DNA from: Azoarcus sp.
GTDB taxonomy: Bacteria > Pseudomonadota > Gammaproteobacteria > Burkholderiales > Rhodocyclaceae
NCBI GenBank assembly: GCA_030656215.1
Contig: JAUSOD010000091.1
Location: forward strand, 230,356-294,355
DNA length: 64,000 bases
Direction: 5' to 3'
The position numbers were made by a program, and so were the translations under genes. The notes beneath the pieces were generated by a model that saw only the letters and a list, made by a program, of their open reading frames with translations, had not been told where the DNA came from and searched no databases. Positions 55,870 to 64,000 of the stretch are shown here, piece after piece (positions within the stretch are counted from its first letter, which is position 1; each line of letters begins with the position of its first letter).

Positions 55870-56592
55870 ATGAGTCCGACCCCAGCCCCGACCTCAGTGC
55901 CAAGCTCAGCGCCAACGTCAACGCCGACGCCCGTCAAGAGTCCGCCTGGCGGTCCGCCCATTGACGCCCTGTGGTACCAGGGGGTGTCGCTCGGCATCGT
56001 CGCCCTCGCCGCCAGCGCTGCCCTGGCCTTTGCCCACCAGGCCACCGGCCCGGCCATTGCCGATGCTGCGGCCCGCGACATGGCGGCCTCGCTGGCGCAG
56101 GTGCTGCCGCAGGACTTTGCCGACAATGACCTGCTTGCGGACACCCTGAGCCTGAAGGTGGAAGGCGCCTCGCCGTTGACGGTTTATCAAGCCCGGCGCG
56201 CAGCGCAGGTGCGAGGCGTGATTTTTCCGGTGCTTGCGAAGGGCTATGCGGGCCCGATTCACATCGTGATGGGCGTCGACCGCGACGGCCGACTCCTTGG
56301 CGTACGCATCACCCGCCACACCGAAACACCCGGTCTTGGCGACAAGATCGAGGTTGCGAAGCACCCATGGGTGCACGATTTTGCCGGGAAGGCGCTCGGC
56401 ACCCCGCCCGCAACGCGCTGGGCGGTGAAAAAGGATGGCGGCGACTTCGACCAGTTTGCCGGCGCCACCATCACCCCGCGGGCCGTGGTCAACGCGGTGC
56501 GAGGCGGGTTGGAATTATTCGCCACCCATCGCGCCGCGATGCTGGGCGAAGACACCCCGCTGGCCACTGCCGGCAAGGAGCAAACACCATGA
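55870..56592 (+). CDS. rnfG: Rnf complex subunit RnfG (covalent FMN)
   Basis: A 240-residue subunit with one N-terminal span (YQGVSLGIVALAASAALAFA) and a periplasmic FMN-binding domain. The covalent FMN site is in DQFAGATITPRAVVNAVRGG near residue 205, with Thr of the S/A-G-A-T motif. GFV-type core blocks such as GVDRDGRLLGVRITRHTETP and GLGDKIE are complete. The N-terminal 30 residues are unusually rich in Pro, Thr and Ser (TPAPTSVPSSAPTSTPTPVK), which looks like a disordered cytoplasmic leader. Its stop overlaps rnfE by 4 nt. Confidence 0.94.
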   Translation: MSPTPAPTSVPSSAPTSTPTPVKSPPGGPPIDALWYQGVSLGIVALAASAALAFAHQATGPAIADAAARDMAASLAQVLPQDFADNDLLADTLSLKVEGASPLTVYQARRAAQVRGVIFPVLAKGYAGPIHIVMGVDRDGRLLGVRITRHTETPGLGDKIEVAKHPWVHDFAGKALGTPPATRWAVKKDGGDFDQFAGATITPRAVVNAVRGGLELFATHRAAMLGEDTPLATAGKEQTP

Positions 56593-57335
56593 GCACAAGC
56601 GCAACGGCATCCGCAGGCGACGCCGTGCCCCCCGCAAAACCGGCCCGGCCCTCCATCCCCTTCGGCACCATCTTCCGCGACGGCCTGTGGCGGCAGAACG
56701 TGGTCTCGACCCAGATGCTGGCGTTATGCCCGCTGCTGGCGGTCACCAGCACCGCCACCAATGGCCTCGGCATGGGTCTGGCCTCGACCGCGGTGCTGAT
56801 CCTGTCCAACGTCATCGTGGCCACGATCCGCAACTGGGTGAGTCCGAGCGTGCGGATCCCGACCTTCATCGTGCTCATCGCCACGCTGGTGACGCTGGTC
56901 GACATGGTCCTCAATGCCTGGCTGCACGATCTGCACAAGGTGCTGGGTCTGTTCATTGCACTGATCGTGGTCAATTGCGCCATCCTGGGCCGCGCCGAAG
57001 CCTTCGCCTCACGCCAGCCAGTGGTCGCCGCGGCGGCCGACGGGGTGGCAATGGGCCTGGGCTTCACCCTTGCGCTGGTGGTGTTGGGCGCCACCCGCGA
57101 GGTGCTTGGCAGTGGCACCCTGTTTGCCAGTGCCAGCCTGCTGCTGGGCGAGTCCTTCCGCTTCCTGGAAGTGACCGTGATCCCTGACTACAAGGGCTTC
57201 CTGATGATGATCCTGCCCCCGGGCGGCTTTCTCGCCCTTGGTTTTCTGATGGCCCTGCAGCGCCACCTTGAAACCCGCCGCGCCCGCAGCCCCGGCACCC
57301 CCGATCCGGTGGCGGCAGAGCGCGTGCCTGCCTGA
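56589..57335 (+). CDS. rnfE: Rnf complex subunit RnfE
   Basis: A 248-residue six-span membrane subunit, paralogous to RnfA in opposite topology. It contains the RnfE/NqrD core LALCPLLAVTSTATNGLGMG, with the conserved Cys, and FIALIVVNCAILGRAEAFAS, also with Cys. The N-terminal 25 residues precede the core. The ATG at 56589 overlaps the rnfG stop. It is followed by rnfH after 12 nt. Confidence 0.94.
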   Translation: MSTSATASAGDAVPPAKPARPSIPFGTIFRDGLWRQNVVSTQMLALCPLLAVTSTATNGLGMGLASTAVLILSNVIVATIRNWVSPSVRIPTFIVLIATLVTLVDMVLNAWLHDLHKVLGLFIALIVVNCAILGRAEAFASRQPVVAAAADGVAMGLGFTLALVVLGATREVLGSGTLFASASLLLGESFRFLEVTVIPDYKGFLMMILPPGGFLALGFLMALQRHLETRRARSPGTPDPVAAERVPA

Positions 57336-57347
57336 AGGAGATGAACG

Positions 57348-57623
57348 ATGAGAATCGGCGTAGCGTATTCCGACGGCGCCCAGCACTGCTGGCTGCGGAC
57401 CGACGTTGCGGACGATGCCACCGTGCAGGATGCGATTGAACGCTCCGGCGTGCTGGCAATGTATCCCCACATTAACCTCGCCGAGCAGAAAGTCGGCATC
57501 TTTGGCAAGCTGGTCAAGCTCGATGCCCCGCTGCAGGCTGGCGACAGGGTGGAGATCTACCGCACGATTACCTGCGACCCGACCCAGGTGCCACGCCGGA
57601 GCGGGATGGAAGATGACGACTGA
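57348..57623 (+). CDS. rnfH: RnfH family protein
   Basis: A 91-residue ubiquitin-fold protein (MRIGVAYSDGAQHCWLRTDV, LKL-type strands, then LQAGDRVEIYRTITCDP). RnfH is usually encoded with rnf operons or with the RatA toxin; here it ends the rnf operon. AAGGAG lies seven bases before the ATG. Its role in Rnf assembly or function is not known. The short tail RSGMEDDD is acidic. Confidence 0.92.
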   Translation: MRIGVAYSDGAQHCWLRTDVADDATVQDAIERSGVLAMYPHINLAEQKVGIFGKLVKLDAPLQAGDRVEIYRTITCDPTQVPRRSGMEDDD

Positions 57624-57692
57624 GAAGTAACGCACTGGAACTTGATCCCGGCGTGGAGGATACTGGCATCATTACAAGACCGTGAGCCACCC

Positions 57693-58730
57693 ATGCTCGT
57701 TGTCATTGTCGATGACACCCCGCTGAACCTGACACTGATGGAAATGCTGGTGGGCCGCGTGGGCGGCTGCCATGCGATGTGTTTTGTCGACCCGGTGCTG
57801 GCACTGGACTGGTGCGAGCAAAATGAGCCCGATCTGATCATTGTCGACTACATGATGCCGGGCATAAACGGACTTGAATTCATCAGGCGAATTCGTGCCC
57901 GGCACGACCATGACGACCTGCCCATCCTGATGGTCACCGCCAATCACGAGCGCCGCACGCGTTACGACGCGCTCGAGTGCGGTGCGAACGACTTCCTCAC
58001 CAAACCCATCGACGCGCACGAATTCGAGCCGCGGGTGCGCAACATGCTCAAGCTGCGCGAAGCACATCTTGCGACCCTCGATCGCGCGGCATCGCTCGCC
58101 GAGGCGGTGCGCACCGCAACAGCCGAGATACAGAACCGCGAGCGTGAAACCGTCACCCGCCTGGCGCGCGCCGCGGAGTTTCGCGACCCCGAAACCGGTG
58201 CCCACATCCAGCGCATGGCACACTACTCGGCTCTGATCGCACACCGCCTGGGGCAGGACGAAGATCACGCAGAGGCGATGCTGCAGGCCGCACCAATGCA
58301 CGACGTGGGCAAACTGGGGATCCCTGATTACATTCTGCTGAAGGCGGGCCGACTGACGGCAGATGAATTCGTGGTGATGAAACGGCACCCGACCATCGGC
58401 TACGACATTCTCAAGGACTCGGCATCAAGGGTGGTGCAGATGGGCGCCGTGATCGCGCTGACTCACCACGAGAAATTCGACGGCAGCGGTTATCCGCATG
58501 GACTTGCGGCAAACGGGATCCCGCTGGAAGGGCGGATAGTTGCCGTTGCAGATGTATTCGACGCTCTGACCTCGGAACGTCCTTACAAGCGAGCATGGCC
58601 CATGGAGCAGGCAATTGCATTTCTGCGCGCTGGCCGGGGCTCGCACTTCGATCCGGACTGCGTCGACGCCTTTCTGCATGGCTGGAAGGAAGTGGTGGAG
58701 ATACACAAGCGTTTTCAGGATCGCTGGTAG
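57693..58730 (+). CDS. Response regulator with HD-GYP domain (c-di-GMP phosphodiesterase)
   Basis: A 345-residue two-domain protein. The N-terminal receiver domain has the acidic pair in VIVDDTP, the phosphoacceptor Asp in IIVDYMMPG near residue 52, and Lys in FLTKPIDAHE. The C-terminal HD-GYP domain has MHDVGKLGIPDYIL and HHEKFDGSGYPHGLA, with all metal-site residues, so it should hydrolyse c-di-GMP. The ATG at 57693 (MLVVIVDDTP) is used. No histidine kinase is next to it. It lies 70 nt after rnfH; co-regulation with rnf is possible but not supported by any site. Confidence 0.93.
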   Translation: MLVVIVDDTPLNLTLMEMLVGRVGGCHAMCFVDPVLALDWCEQNEPDLIIVDYMMPGINGLEFIRRIRARHDHDDLPILMVTANHERRTRYDALECGANDFLTKPIDAHEFEPRVRNMLKLREAHLATLDRAASLAEAVRTATAEIQNRERETVTRLARAAEFRDPETGAHIQRMAHYSALIAHRLGQDEDHAEAMLQAAPMHDVGKLGIPDYILLKAGRLTADEFVVMKRHPTIGYDILKDSASRVVQMGAVIALTHHEKFDGSGYPHGLAANGIPLEGRIVAVADVFDALTSERPYKRAWPMEQAIAFLRAGRGSHFDPDCVDAFLHGWKEVVEIHKRFQDRW

Positions 58731-58815
58731 GCCGGAGCCGGTCCCCAAGGGTGAAAACTACGCGTTCAAGGGCGCGCTTGCCGGCCGATACCGCGGGACA
58801 GGGCACCCCGAGCGC

Positions 58816-59205
58816 TCAGTGGGCCTTGTGCTCGATCAGCTCGATCTTGTAGCCGTCCGGATCCTCGACAAAGGCGATCACCGTGGAGCCATGCTTCATT
58901 GGCCCGGCCTCACGCACCACCTTGCCGCCGCGGGCACGGATGTCATCACAGGCCTTCTTCGCATCCGCCACCTCGAGCGCGATATGGCCATAGGCCGTAC
59001 CCTGCTCGTACTGGTCCACGCCCCAGTTGTGCGTGAGTTCGAGCACTGCGGCTTCGCGCTCGTCTTGGTAACCGACAAAGGCCAGGGTGAACTTGCCATC
59101 GGGAAAATCATTGCGCCGGAGCAGCCGCATGCCGAGCACCTCGGTATAGAAGGCCAGCGAGCGGTCCAGGTCGCCAACGCGCAGCATGGTGTGCAGTATT
59201 CTCAT
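58816..59205 (-). CDS. gloA: Lactoylglutathione lyase (glyoxalase I)
   Basis: Converts the hemithioacetal of methylglyoxal and glutathione to S-lactoylglutathione. The 129-residue protein has the metal ligands in order: His in [10 protein letters not shown] (residue 5), Glu in VLELTHNW, His in GHIALEV and Glu in YKIELIE. Length and ligand set match the Ni-dependent bacterial form. It is 3 nt downstream of the YgjP-like gene on the same strand and convergent with the HD-GYP gene. Confidence 0.95.
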   Translation of the reverse strand: MRILHTMLRVGDLDRSLAFYTEVLGMRLLRRNDFPDGKFTLAFVGYQDEREAAVLELTHNWGVDQYEQGTAYGHIALEVADAKKACDDIRARGGKVVREAGPMKHGSTVIAFVEDPDGYKIELIEHKAH

Positions 59206-59208
59206 GGG

Positions 59209-60012
59209 TCAATCCTCATCGCTGATAGGGTTGGTATCGTTGTCGTCGATCACGGGCAGCAGCGCCCCCTGAACGCGCAGGCGCCGGCGGGCGGACTGCC
59301 AATCCGGATAGATCTGTCCAAGCACGGACCAGAACCGGGGTGAATGATTCATCTCGAGCAGATGCGCCACCTCATGGGCGACGACATAGTCGATCAGGGC
59401 TGGCTCAAGGTGGAGCAGGCGCCAATGCAGGCGGATCCCGCTGCGCTGGCTGCAACTGCCCCAGCGCGTTCGCGCCGACGACAGCCTCACCGCCGGCACC
59501 GGCACGCCAAGGCGATGGCAGTACTCCTCGACCCGCCCCCGAAACCAGTCCAGTGCGCGCGTGCGAAGGGCGCGCAGCAAGGCTGCTGCACCCGCCGCAT
59601 CCGGCAGCCACAGTTCTTCTGCGCCGTCGGTGCCGCGACGCCATTGTGGCCGCCGTCCGCTCAGTCCGGTGCGCACCCGCGCCGCCCTGCCGAACAGTGG
59701 AAACTCGGCACCATCCGCGACCGCGAGTGCAGCGGGCACAGGGCACTCCCGCTGCGCGGCAAGCCTGTCCAGCAACCAGCGCCCATGACCCAGCACGAAT
59801 CGATCGACGGCCTGCAACGGGGTTCCATGCGGTACCGCAACGCGGGGCCCACGGTGATCGACCATCAGCGCAAACGAACGCCGTGCGGACTGACGCAACA
59901 CGAGCTCCACGACCCGGCCGTCGATTGCGATCTGATGCGCGACTTCGACCGGTGCGCGCGTAGCCGGTCGCAGCGTGCGCTTCAATGTGCCGATCAGGCC
60001 TTGTCTTCCCAC
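59209..60012 (-). CDS. YgjP-like metallopeptidase (DUF45, M48-type)
   Basis: A 267-residue protein. The zinc motif is VVAHEVAHLLEMNHSPRFWS near residue 215 (H-E-x2-H with a downstream His), typical of DUF45/YgjP proteins related to SprT and Wss1. Family blocks RTRWGSCSQRSGIRLHWRLL and APAALIDYVV (here EPALIDYVV) precede it. The N-terminal 60 residues are basic. Its function in bacteria is unknown. It overlaps the CinA-type gene upstream by 19 nt. Confidence 0.88.
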   Translation of the reverse strand: MGRQGLIGTLKRTLRPATRAPVEVAHQIAIDGRVVELVLRQSARRSFALMVDHRGPRVAVPHGTPLQAVDRFVLGHGRWLLDRLAAQRECPVPAALAVADGAEFPLFGRAARVRTGLSGRRPQWRRGTDGAEELWLPDAAGAAALLRALRTRALDWFRGRVEEYCHRLGVPVPAVRLSSARTRWGSCSQRSGIRLHWRLLHLEPALIDYVVAHEVAHLLEMNHSPRFWSVLGQIYPDWQSARRRLRVQGALLPVIDDNDTNPISDED

Positions 60013-60743
60013 TGAAAACCTTGTGCGCCCACGCTGGCCTTGAGCCGGGCCATGGCCTCGGCCACGCGCGCTGCGGTGCCCTTCATCCCGAGCTCGATCG
60101 AGCGCCGCTGTCCTTCTGCCGCGATGGTCGGCAGACTGAACAGGGTGGTGTCGGGAAACGCCTCGGTGAGCTCACGCATCAGGCCGATCAACTGCCCCTC
60201 ATAGGCGTCCCACACGGTGATTGCCCGCTCGATGTAATCCTCGGCATGGTGCAGATGGGCGTAACGGGTATCGAGCACCCACTCGACCATCGGCCAAGCC
60301 ATCACCGGAAAGCCGGGCACGAAGTAGTGCTCGCGAATGGAGAAGCCGGGGATGCGGTTGTACGGATTGGGAACGATCTCGCTACCGACCGGAAACACCC
60401 CCATCTGCAGGCGCTCCGGGGTAATCTCGGCGCCAAAGCGGGCGCGGATCTCGGCCTCGGCCGCCGGATGGAGTTCAATGTCGGCGCCCAGTGCCGCAGC
60501 CGCACTCTCGCGGGTATGGTCGTCCGGCGTCGCACCGATGCCGCCAAAGCTGAACACCACATCGCCGGTCGCGAAGGTCTGGCGCAGGGTCTCGATCAAT
60601 CCCGCGGGCTCGTCCCCGACATAGCGCGCCCAACCCAGCTTGAGCCCGCGGGCCCCCAACATTTCGATGATTTTGGCCAGATGCTTGTCGCTGCGGCGAC
60701 CGGAGAGGATCTCGTCGCCAATGATGAGTGCACCGAAATTCAT
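59994..60743 (-). CDS. CinA-type molybdopterin-binding domain protein
   Basis: A 249-residue protein of the MoCF-biosynthesis/CinA N-terminal family. It starts FGALIIGDEILSGRRSDKHL, with the loop VVFSFGGIGATPDDHTRESA near residue 65 (GG-G-T-DD signature). It lacks the C-terminal CinA deamidase domain, so it is the short stand-alone form. That form may be a pyrophosphatase on ADP-ribose or a related compound; the substrate is unproven. Its stop overlaps the DUF45 gene, and its start overlaps the EI24 gene by 4 nt. Confidence 0.88.
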   Translation of the reverse strand: MNFGALIIGDEILSGRRSDKHLAKIIEMLGARGLKLGWARYVGDEPAGLIETLRQTFATGDVVFSFGGIGATPDDHTRESAAAALGADIELHPAAEAEIRARFGAEITPERLQMGVFPVGSEIVPNPYNRIPGFSIREHYFVPGFPVMAWPMVEWVLDTRYAHLHHAEDYIERAITVWDAYEGQLIGLMRELTEAFPDTTLFSLPTIAAEGQRRSIELGMKGTAARVAEAMARLKASVGAQGFQWEDKA

Positions 60744-61516
60744 TCGTTGATCCGGGGAAGATTGGAGGGTTCGGGGTCGAGTAGCATCACCCCGTTACTG
60801 ACACGTTCGCGACGCAGTGCCTCGAGCATGAAATGGACGAAGGCCAGTCCGGCAAAGGCTGGTGCCAGCAGGTTCACGAACGGAATGTAAGCCAGCAGCG
60901 CGGTGCTGCCGCCAAGCACCAGCATGGGCATGCGCCGTTCAACCCGCAGGCGTGAGAACTCCTCGCGGTCGGCGTGCAACATCAGCGCATCGTAGCCAAA
61001 GGCACGCTGATTGAGCCAGCCGGTAAGCAGCACCGACACGATCAGCCCAACCCCCGGAATCAGCCAGAACGGCAGCGACACAATCAGGCCGCCCAGAAAC
61101 CACGCCGTGGCCACCAGCGCGTTCCAGGCGCTGCCCACCGTGGAGCCACCGAGGCGCTGCTCGAGATCGGCATAGTCGCGCTTTGCCACCCGCTCAAGCA
61201 TCAAGGGCAAGGCGACCACCGCAACAAGGATCGCAGCGGTCACATAGATCAGCGGAACGAAAGCGAGAAAAACGGCGATCTTGACCAGGATCAGGACCAC
61301 CCCTGCGACCACCTCCGAGCCCTCGAGCCAGCTTCCGACCCAGGTCAGGCCAAGGAGCCAGCCCATGATGCCGTCGATGATCACCGCCCACGAGAAGATC
61401 GCCGCAACCGTCCACAAGACAGCCGCGGCAAGCCCGGGCCAGATCAGATGCCAGAAGATATCCGCCCGCAGCAGGCTGCGCAGCGAGCGGCCAAAAGCGA
61501 GGACGATGTCACCCAT
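60740..61516 (-). CDS. EI24 domain membrane protein
   Basis: A 258-residue membrane protein with about six spans (for example AVLWTVAAIFSWAVIIDGIM and LIVSLPFWLIPGVGLIVSVL). The blocks LLRADIFWHLIWPGL and LNQRAFGYDALMLHADREEF match the EI24/CysZ-like family (the latter region carries NQR-x4-D). CysZ is a sulfate uptake protein, but many betaproteobacterial members are uncharacterised, so no substrate is given. It is 13 nt downstream of ffh on the same strand and overlaps the CinA-type gene. Confidence 0.85.
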   Translation of the reverse strand: MGDIVLAFGRSLRSLLRADIFWHLIWPGLAAAVLWTVAAIFSWAVIIDGIMGWLLGLTWVGSWLEGSEVVAGVVLILVKIAVFLAFVPLIYVTAAILVAVVALPLMLERVAKRDYADLEQRLGGSTVGSAWNALVATAWFLGGLIVSLPFWLIPGVGLIVSVLLTGWLNQRAFGYDALMLHADREEFSRLRVERRMPMLVLGGSTALLAYIPFVNLLAPAFAGLAFVHFMLEALRRERVSNGVMLLDPEPSNLPRINE

Positions 61517-61529
61517 GGCGGACAGCCGC

Positions 61530-62897
61530 TCAGCGCGGCATTCCCGGCATGCCGGGCAGCATGCCCTTCATGCCGCGCATCATCTTGGTCATGCCGCCCT
61601 TCGAGAACTGCTTCATGACCTTCTGCGTCTGTTCGAACTGATTGAGCAGACGATTGACTTCCTGCACCGTCACCCCGGCACCGGCGGCAATGCGGCGCTT
61701 GCGGCTGGCCTTGAGCAGTTCGGGCTTGGCCCGCTCGAGCGGCGTCATCGAGTTGATGATGCCTTCGATACGACCGATGGACTTTTCTTCCGCACCACCC
61801 TGCAGCTTGCCGGCCGCCTGCGCGAACTGCGCCGGCAGCTTGTCCAGCATCGACGACAGCCCACCCATCTTGCGCATCTGGCCGATCTGCTCCTTGAAGT
61901 CGCTCAGATCGAAACCCTTGCCGCTCTTGAGCTTCTGCGCAAAGGCGCGCGCCTTGTCCTCGTCGACACCACGACGCGCGTCTTCAACCAGGCCAAGGAT
62001 GTCGCCCATACCGAGAATCCGGCTGGCCATGCGGTCGGGGTGAAATGGCTCGAGCCCCGAGAGCTTTTCGCCCACGCCGGCAAACTTCAGTGGCTTGCCG
62101 GTGACGTGGCGCACCGACAGCGCAGCACCGCCGCGCGAATCGCCATCGAGTTTGGTCAGCACGATACCGGTAAGCGGCAGGGCCTCGTTGAAGGCGCGTG
62201 CAGTATTCACCGCATCCTGGCCGAGCATCGCATCGACCACGAACAAGGTCTCGATCGGATTGAGTGCGGCATGCAACTCACGGATTTCAGCCATCATGGC
62301 TTCATCGATCGCCAGCCGGCCGGCGGTATCGACCAGCAGCACGTCATTGTGGTGCTTGCGTGCGTAATCCAGCGCCGCAAGGGCAATATCAACCGGTTTC
62401 TGGTCTACGCTGGAAGGAAAAAAATCCACCCCCGCCTGCCCTGCCACCGTTTTTAACTGCTCGATTGCCGCCGGGCGATAGACGTCGGCCGACACCACCA
62501 GCACCTTTTTCTTGTGCTCCTCGCGCAGATGCTTGGCGAGCTTGCCGGTGGTGGTGGTCTTGCCTGCGCCCTGCAGGCCGGCCATCAGCACCACAGCTGG
62601 CGGCTGGGTGGCCAGATTGAGCCCCTGATGCGCCCCGCCCATCAGCGCCTTGAGCTCATCATGAACCACGCCGACCAGTGCCTGGCCCGGGGTCAGCGAC
62701 CCGAGTACCTCCTGCCCGACGGCCTTTTCCTTGACCCGATTGACAAAATCCTTGACCACAGGAAGCGCCACATCGGCCTCGAGCAGCGCCATGCGCACCT
62801 CGCGCATTGCTTCCTGGATGTTGTCTTCGGACAGGCGAGCCTGGCCGCGCAGGGTCTTGACGACCTTGGACAGCCGCTGGGTGAGATTATCGAGCAT
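61530..62897 (-). CDS. ffh: Signal recognition particle protein Ffh
   Basis: GTPase that, with 4.5S RNA, targets membrane proteins to FtsY and SecYEG. The 455-residue protein has an N domain, then a G domain with G1 GLQGAGKTTTTGKLAK near residue 105, G3 DTAGRLAIDEAMM and G4 TKLDGDSRGGAALSV. The C-terminal Met-rich M domain ends MMRGMKGMLPGMPGMPR and binds signal peptides and RNA. It is divergent from the YpjD-like gene across about 50 nt. Confidence 0.98.
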   Translation of the reverse strand: MLDNLTQRLSKVVKTLRGQARLSEDNIQEAMREVRMALLEADVALPVVKDFVNRVKEKAVGQEVLGSLTPGQALVGVVHDELKALMGGAHQGLNLATQPPAVVLMAGLQGAGKTTTTGKLAKHLREEHKKKVLVVSADVYRPAAIEQLKTVAGQAGVDFFPSSVDQKPVDIALAALDYARKHHNDVLLVDTAGRLAIDEAMMAEIRELHAALNPIETLFVVDAMLGQDAVNTARAFNEALPLTGIVLTKLDGDSRGGAALSVRHVTGKPLKFAGVGEKLSGLEPFHPDRMASRILGMGDILGLVEDARRGVDEDKARAFAQKLKSGKGFDLSDFKEQIGQMRKMGGLSSMLDKLPAQFAQAAGKLQGGAEEKSIGRIEGIINSMTPLERAKPELLKASRKRRIAAGAGVTVQEVNRLLNQFEQTQKVMKQFSKGGMTKMMRGMKGMLPGMPGMPR

Positions 62898-62946
62898 GTT
62901 CTGGGAACCTTCAGCCGGGGTGACTTGGAGTAAACTGTGAGCCTGT

Positions 62947-63777
62947 ATGCAGCCAATTCTACTTCATCTCCTCCCCGCCTCGCTCTATGCCGGCCTCGGC
63001 GTGCTGTTCTGGCGTGCCTGCGTTCTGGGCCCGGAACCCATCCAGAAGCGCAAATGCATGTCGGCGCGCGAACGCATCCTCCTGCTGGTGGCGCTGCTGG
63101 CGCACGGCGCCGCGCTGCACTTCGCCCTGTTTCCCGGCGCCGAAATGCGCTTCGGCTTCAGTGTGGCGCTATCGCTGATGGTCTGGCTGGCGATTTGCTT
63201 CTACTGGGTGGAAACCCTTTATACGAGGCTCGACGGGCTTCATGCGGCGGTGCTGCCCGCCGGTGCGCTCGCCAGCGTGCTGCCGGCGATCTTCCCCGGA
63301 GAGCATGTACTGACCAACGCGGCATCACCCGCCTTTCGTGCCCACTTCATCATTGCGATGCTGGCCTATAGCCTGTTCACGCTGGCGGCGCTGCACGCCA
63401 TGCTGATGGCGGTAGCCGAGCGTCAGCTGCATCACGCGCGCTTCTCGCGCATCCTGTCCGGCCTGCCTCCGCTGCTCACGATGGAGGCGCTGCTGTTCCG
63501 CCTGATCGGTATCGCCTTCATCCTGCTGACGCTCACCCTCGCGTCGGGCATCGTGTTCTCCGAGAGCCTGTTCGGCAAGGCCTTCATGATCGACCACAAG
63601 ACGGTGTTTGCCATCGTGTCGTGGCTGCTGTTCGGCGCCCTGCTGGTAGGCCGCCGGGTGTGGGGATGGCGTGGGCGGATCGCCTTGCGCTGGACCCTTG
63701 CCGGCTTCGTCGCACTGATGCTGGCCTATGTGGGTAGCCGCTTCGTGATCGAGATTCTCTTGCACCGCACCAGCTGA
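62947..63777 (+). CDS. CcsA/YpjD-type cytochrome c assembly membrane protein
   Basis: A 276-residue eight-span membrane protein of the cytochrome c assembly (CcmC/CcsA) family, resembling E. coli YpjD. It contains the conserved His-bearing segments, including LLPASLYAGLGVLFWRA, HFIIAMLAYSLFTLAALHAM and the late FMIDHKTVFAIVSWLLFG region, but no clear WGxxWxWD heme-handling motif. Its role may be linked to heme handling or unknown. It is divergent from ffh. In many betaproteobacteria this gene is followed by a CorB/HlyC-type transporter gene, as here. Confidence 0.87.
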   Translation: MQPILLHLLPASLYAGLGVLFWRACVLGPEPIQKRKCMSARERILLLVALLAHGAALHFALFPGAEMRFGFSVALSLMVWLAICFYWVETLYTRLDGLHAAVLPAGALASVLPAIFPGEHVLTNAASPAFRAHFIIAMLAYSLFTLAALHAMLMAVAERQLHHARFSRILSGLPPLLTMEALLFRLIGIAFILLTLTLASGIVFSESLFGKAFMIDHKTVFAIVSWLLFGALLVGRRVWGWRGRIALRWTLAGFVALMLAYVGSRFVIEILLHRTS

Positions 63778-63868
63778 GTGTCGTATCCGGGCGATCCCGC
63801 ATGATTTCCGGTTGACACCGGATCCTCACCGCTTCGATACTCAAAGCCCGCTTCAACTTCTCCCATAC

Positions 63869-64000
63869 GTGTCAGACATCAGTCTCGCGGCGCAATTTGG
63901 CGCCCTGGTTTTGCTCCTCGTGGTCTCCGGCCTGTTTTCCATGTCCGAGACCGTCATGATGGCGGCGAACCGCTACCGACTGCGCTCCCTGGCAGCCCAG
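63869..64000 (+). CDS. CNNM/CorB/HlyC-type transporter, partial (5' end only)
   Basis: A GTG at 63869 opens a frame that runs to the window edge, 44 codons. The start SLAAQFGALVLLLVVSGLFS, followed by MSETVMMAANRYRLRSL, is the conserved first span of the DUF21 domain, with the SxSE motif seen in CorB/YtfL/HlyC family transporters. The CBS domains and C-terminal transporter-associated domain are outside the window. A magnesium/cobalt export or hemolysin-type role is inferred from family. Confidence 0.75.
   Translation, partial: MSDISLAAQFGALVLLLVVSGLFSMSETVMMAANRYRLRSLAAQ

Noticed and set aside
63807-63825. CCGGT/ACCGG hairpin after the YpjD-like gene
   Set aside because: Only a 5-bp stem and no T-run; too weak to call a terminator.

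Overview
The window looks like a chromosomal segment of a nitrogen-fixing betaproteobacterium, most probably Rhodocyclales and close to Azoarcus. The reasons are the high GC content, the typical betaproteobacterial housekeeping clusters, and a nif/rnf region (nifB, nifQ, nifL, nifA, draG, rnfABCDGEH) with textbook sigma-54 promoters and NifA-binding sites. The genus is an inference; no rRNA or other definitive marker is present.

Region 1 (about 1-6.3 kb) has lower GC and is the edge of a surface-polysaccharide locus on the minus strand. It carries a truncated polysaccharide polymerase, a hexapeptide acyltransferase, a GT4 glycosyltransferase, a decayed IS630-family transposase, two different Wzz-type chain-length proteins and a fragment of a Uma2-family gene.

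Region 2 (6.3-26 kb) is dense housekeeping. It holds polA, a LOG-family protein, a DNA-deoxyinosine glycosylase, homoserine kinase, two BPSS1780-type membrane proteins, nadD-rsfS-rlmH-maf-rng, a UbiA-type prenyltransferase, ruvAB, rlmI and dapF-DUF484-xerC.

Region 3 (25-35 kb) centres on lipid A acylation and the activated methyl cycle. Two LpxL-type acyltransferases lie next to metK, which has a long leader ending in a terminator-like hairpin. A Na/Ca exchanger follows, then an S-adenosylhomocysteine riboswitch that controls ahcY and, as a probable operon, a GNAT protein, a nitrilase-family amidohydrolase, tlyA and metF.

Region 4 (35-42.3 kb) holds two EamA transporters, a DUF1631 protein, a HerA-like ATPase, yebC, ybjQ, ruvC and tRNA-Lys(CUU).

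Region 5 (42.4-57.6 kb) is the nitrogen-fixation region. A long minus-strand operon starts at a sigma-54 promoter with two NifA sites and an IHF site. It reads nifB, fdxN, an ArsC-like nitrogenase-associated gene, a flavodiiron protein, two [2Fe-2S] ferredoxins (one resembling the Shethna FeSII protective protein), nifQ and draG. nifLA follows upstream on the same strand. It is divergent from rnfABCDGEH across an intergenic region with two sigma-54 promoters and one shared NifA site. NifB and NifQ serve FeMo-cofactor synthesis, Rnf supplies low-potential electrons, and the FeSII-like and flavodiiron proteins probably defend against oxygen. NifL and NifA control the whole set.

Region 6 (57.6-64 kb) holds an HD-GYP response regulator, gloA, a YgjP-like metallopeptidase, a CinA-type molybdopterin-binding protein, an EI24 membrane protein, ffh, a CcsA/YpjD-type membrane protein and the first 44 codons of a CorB/HlyC-type transporter.
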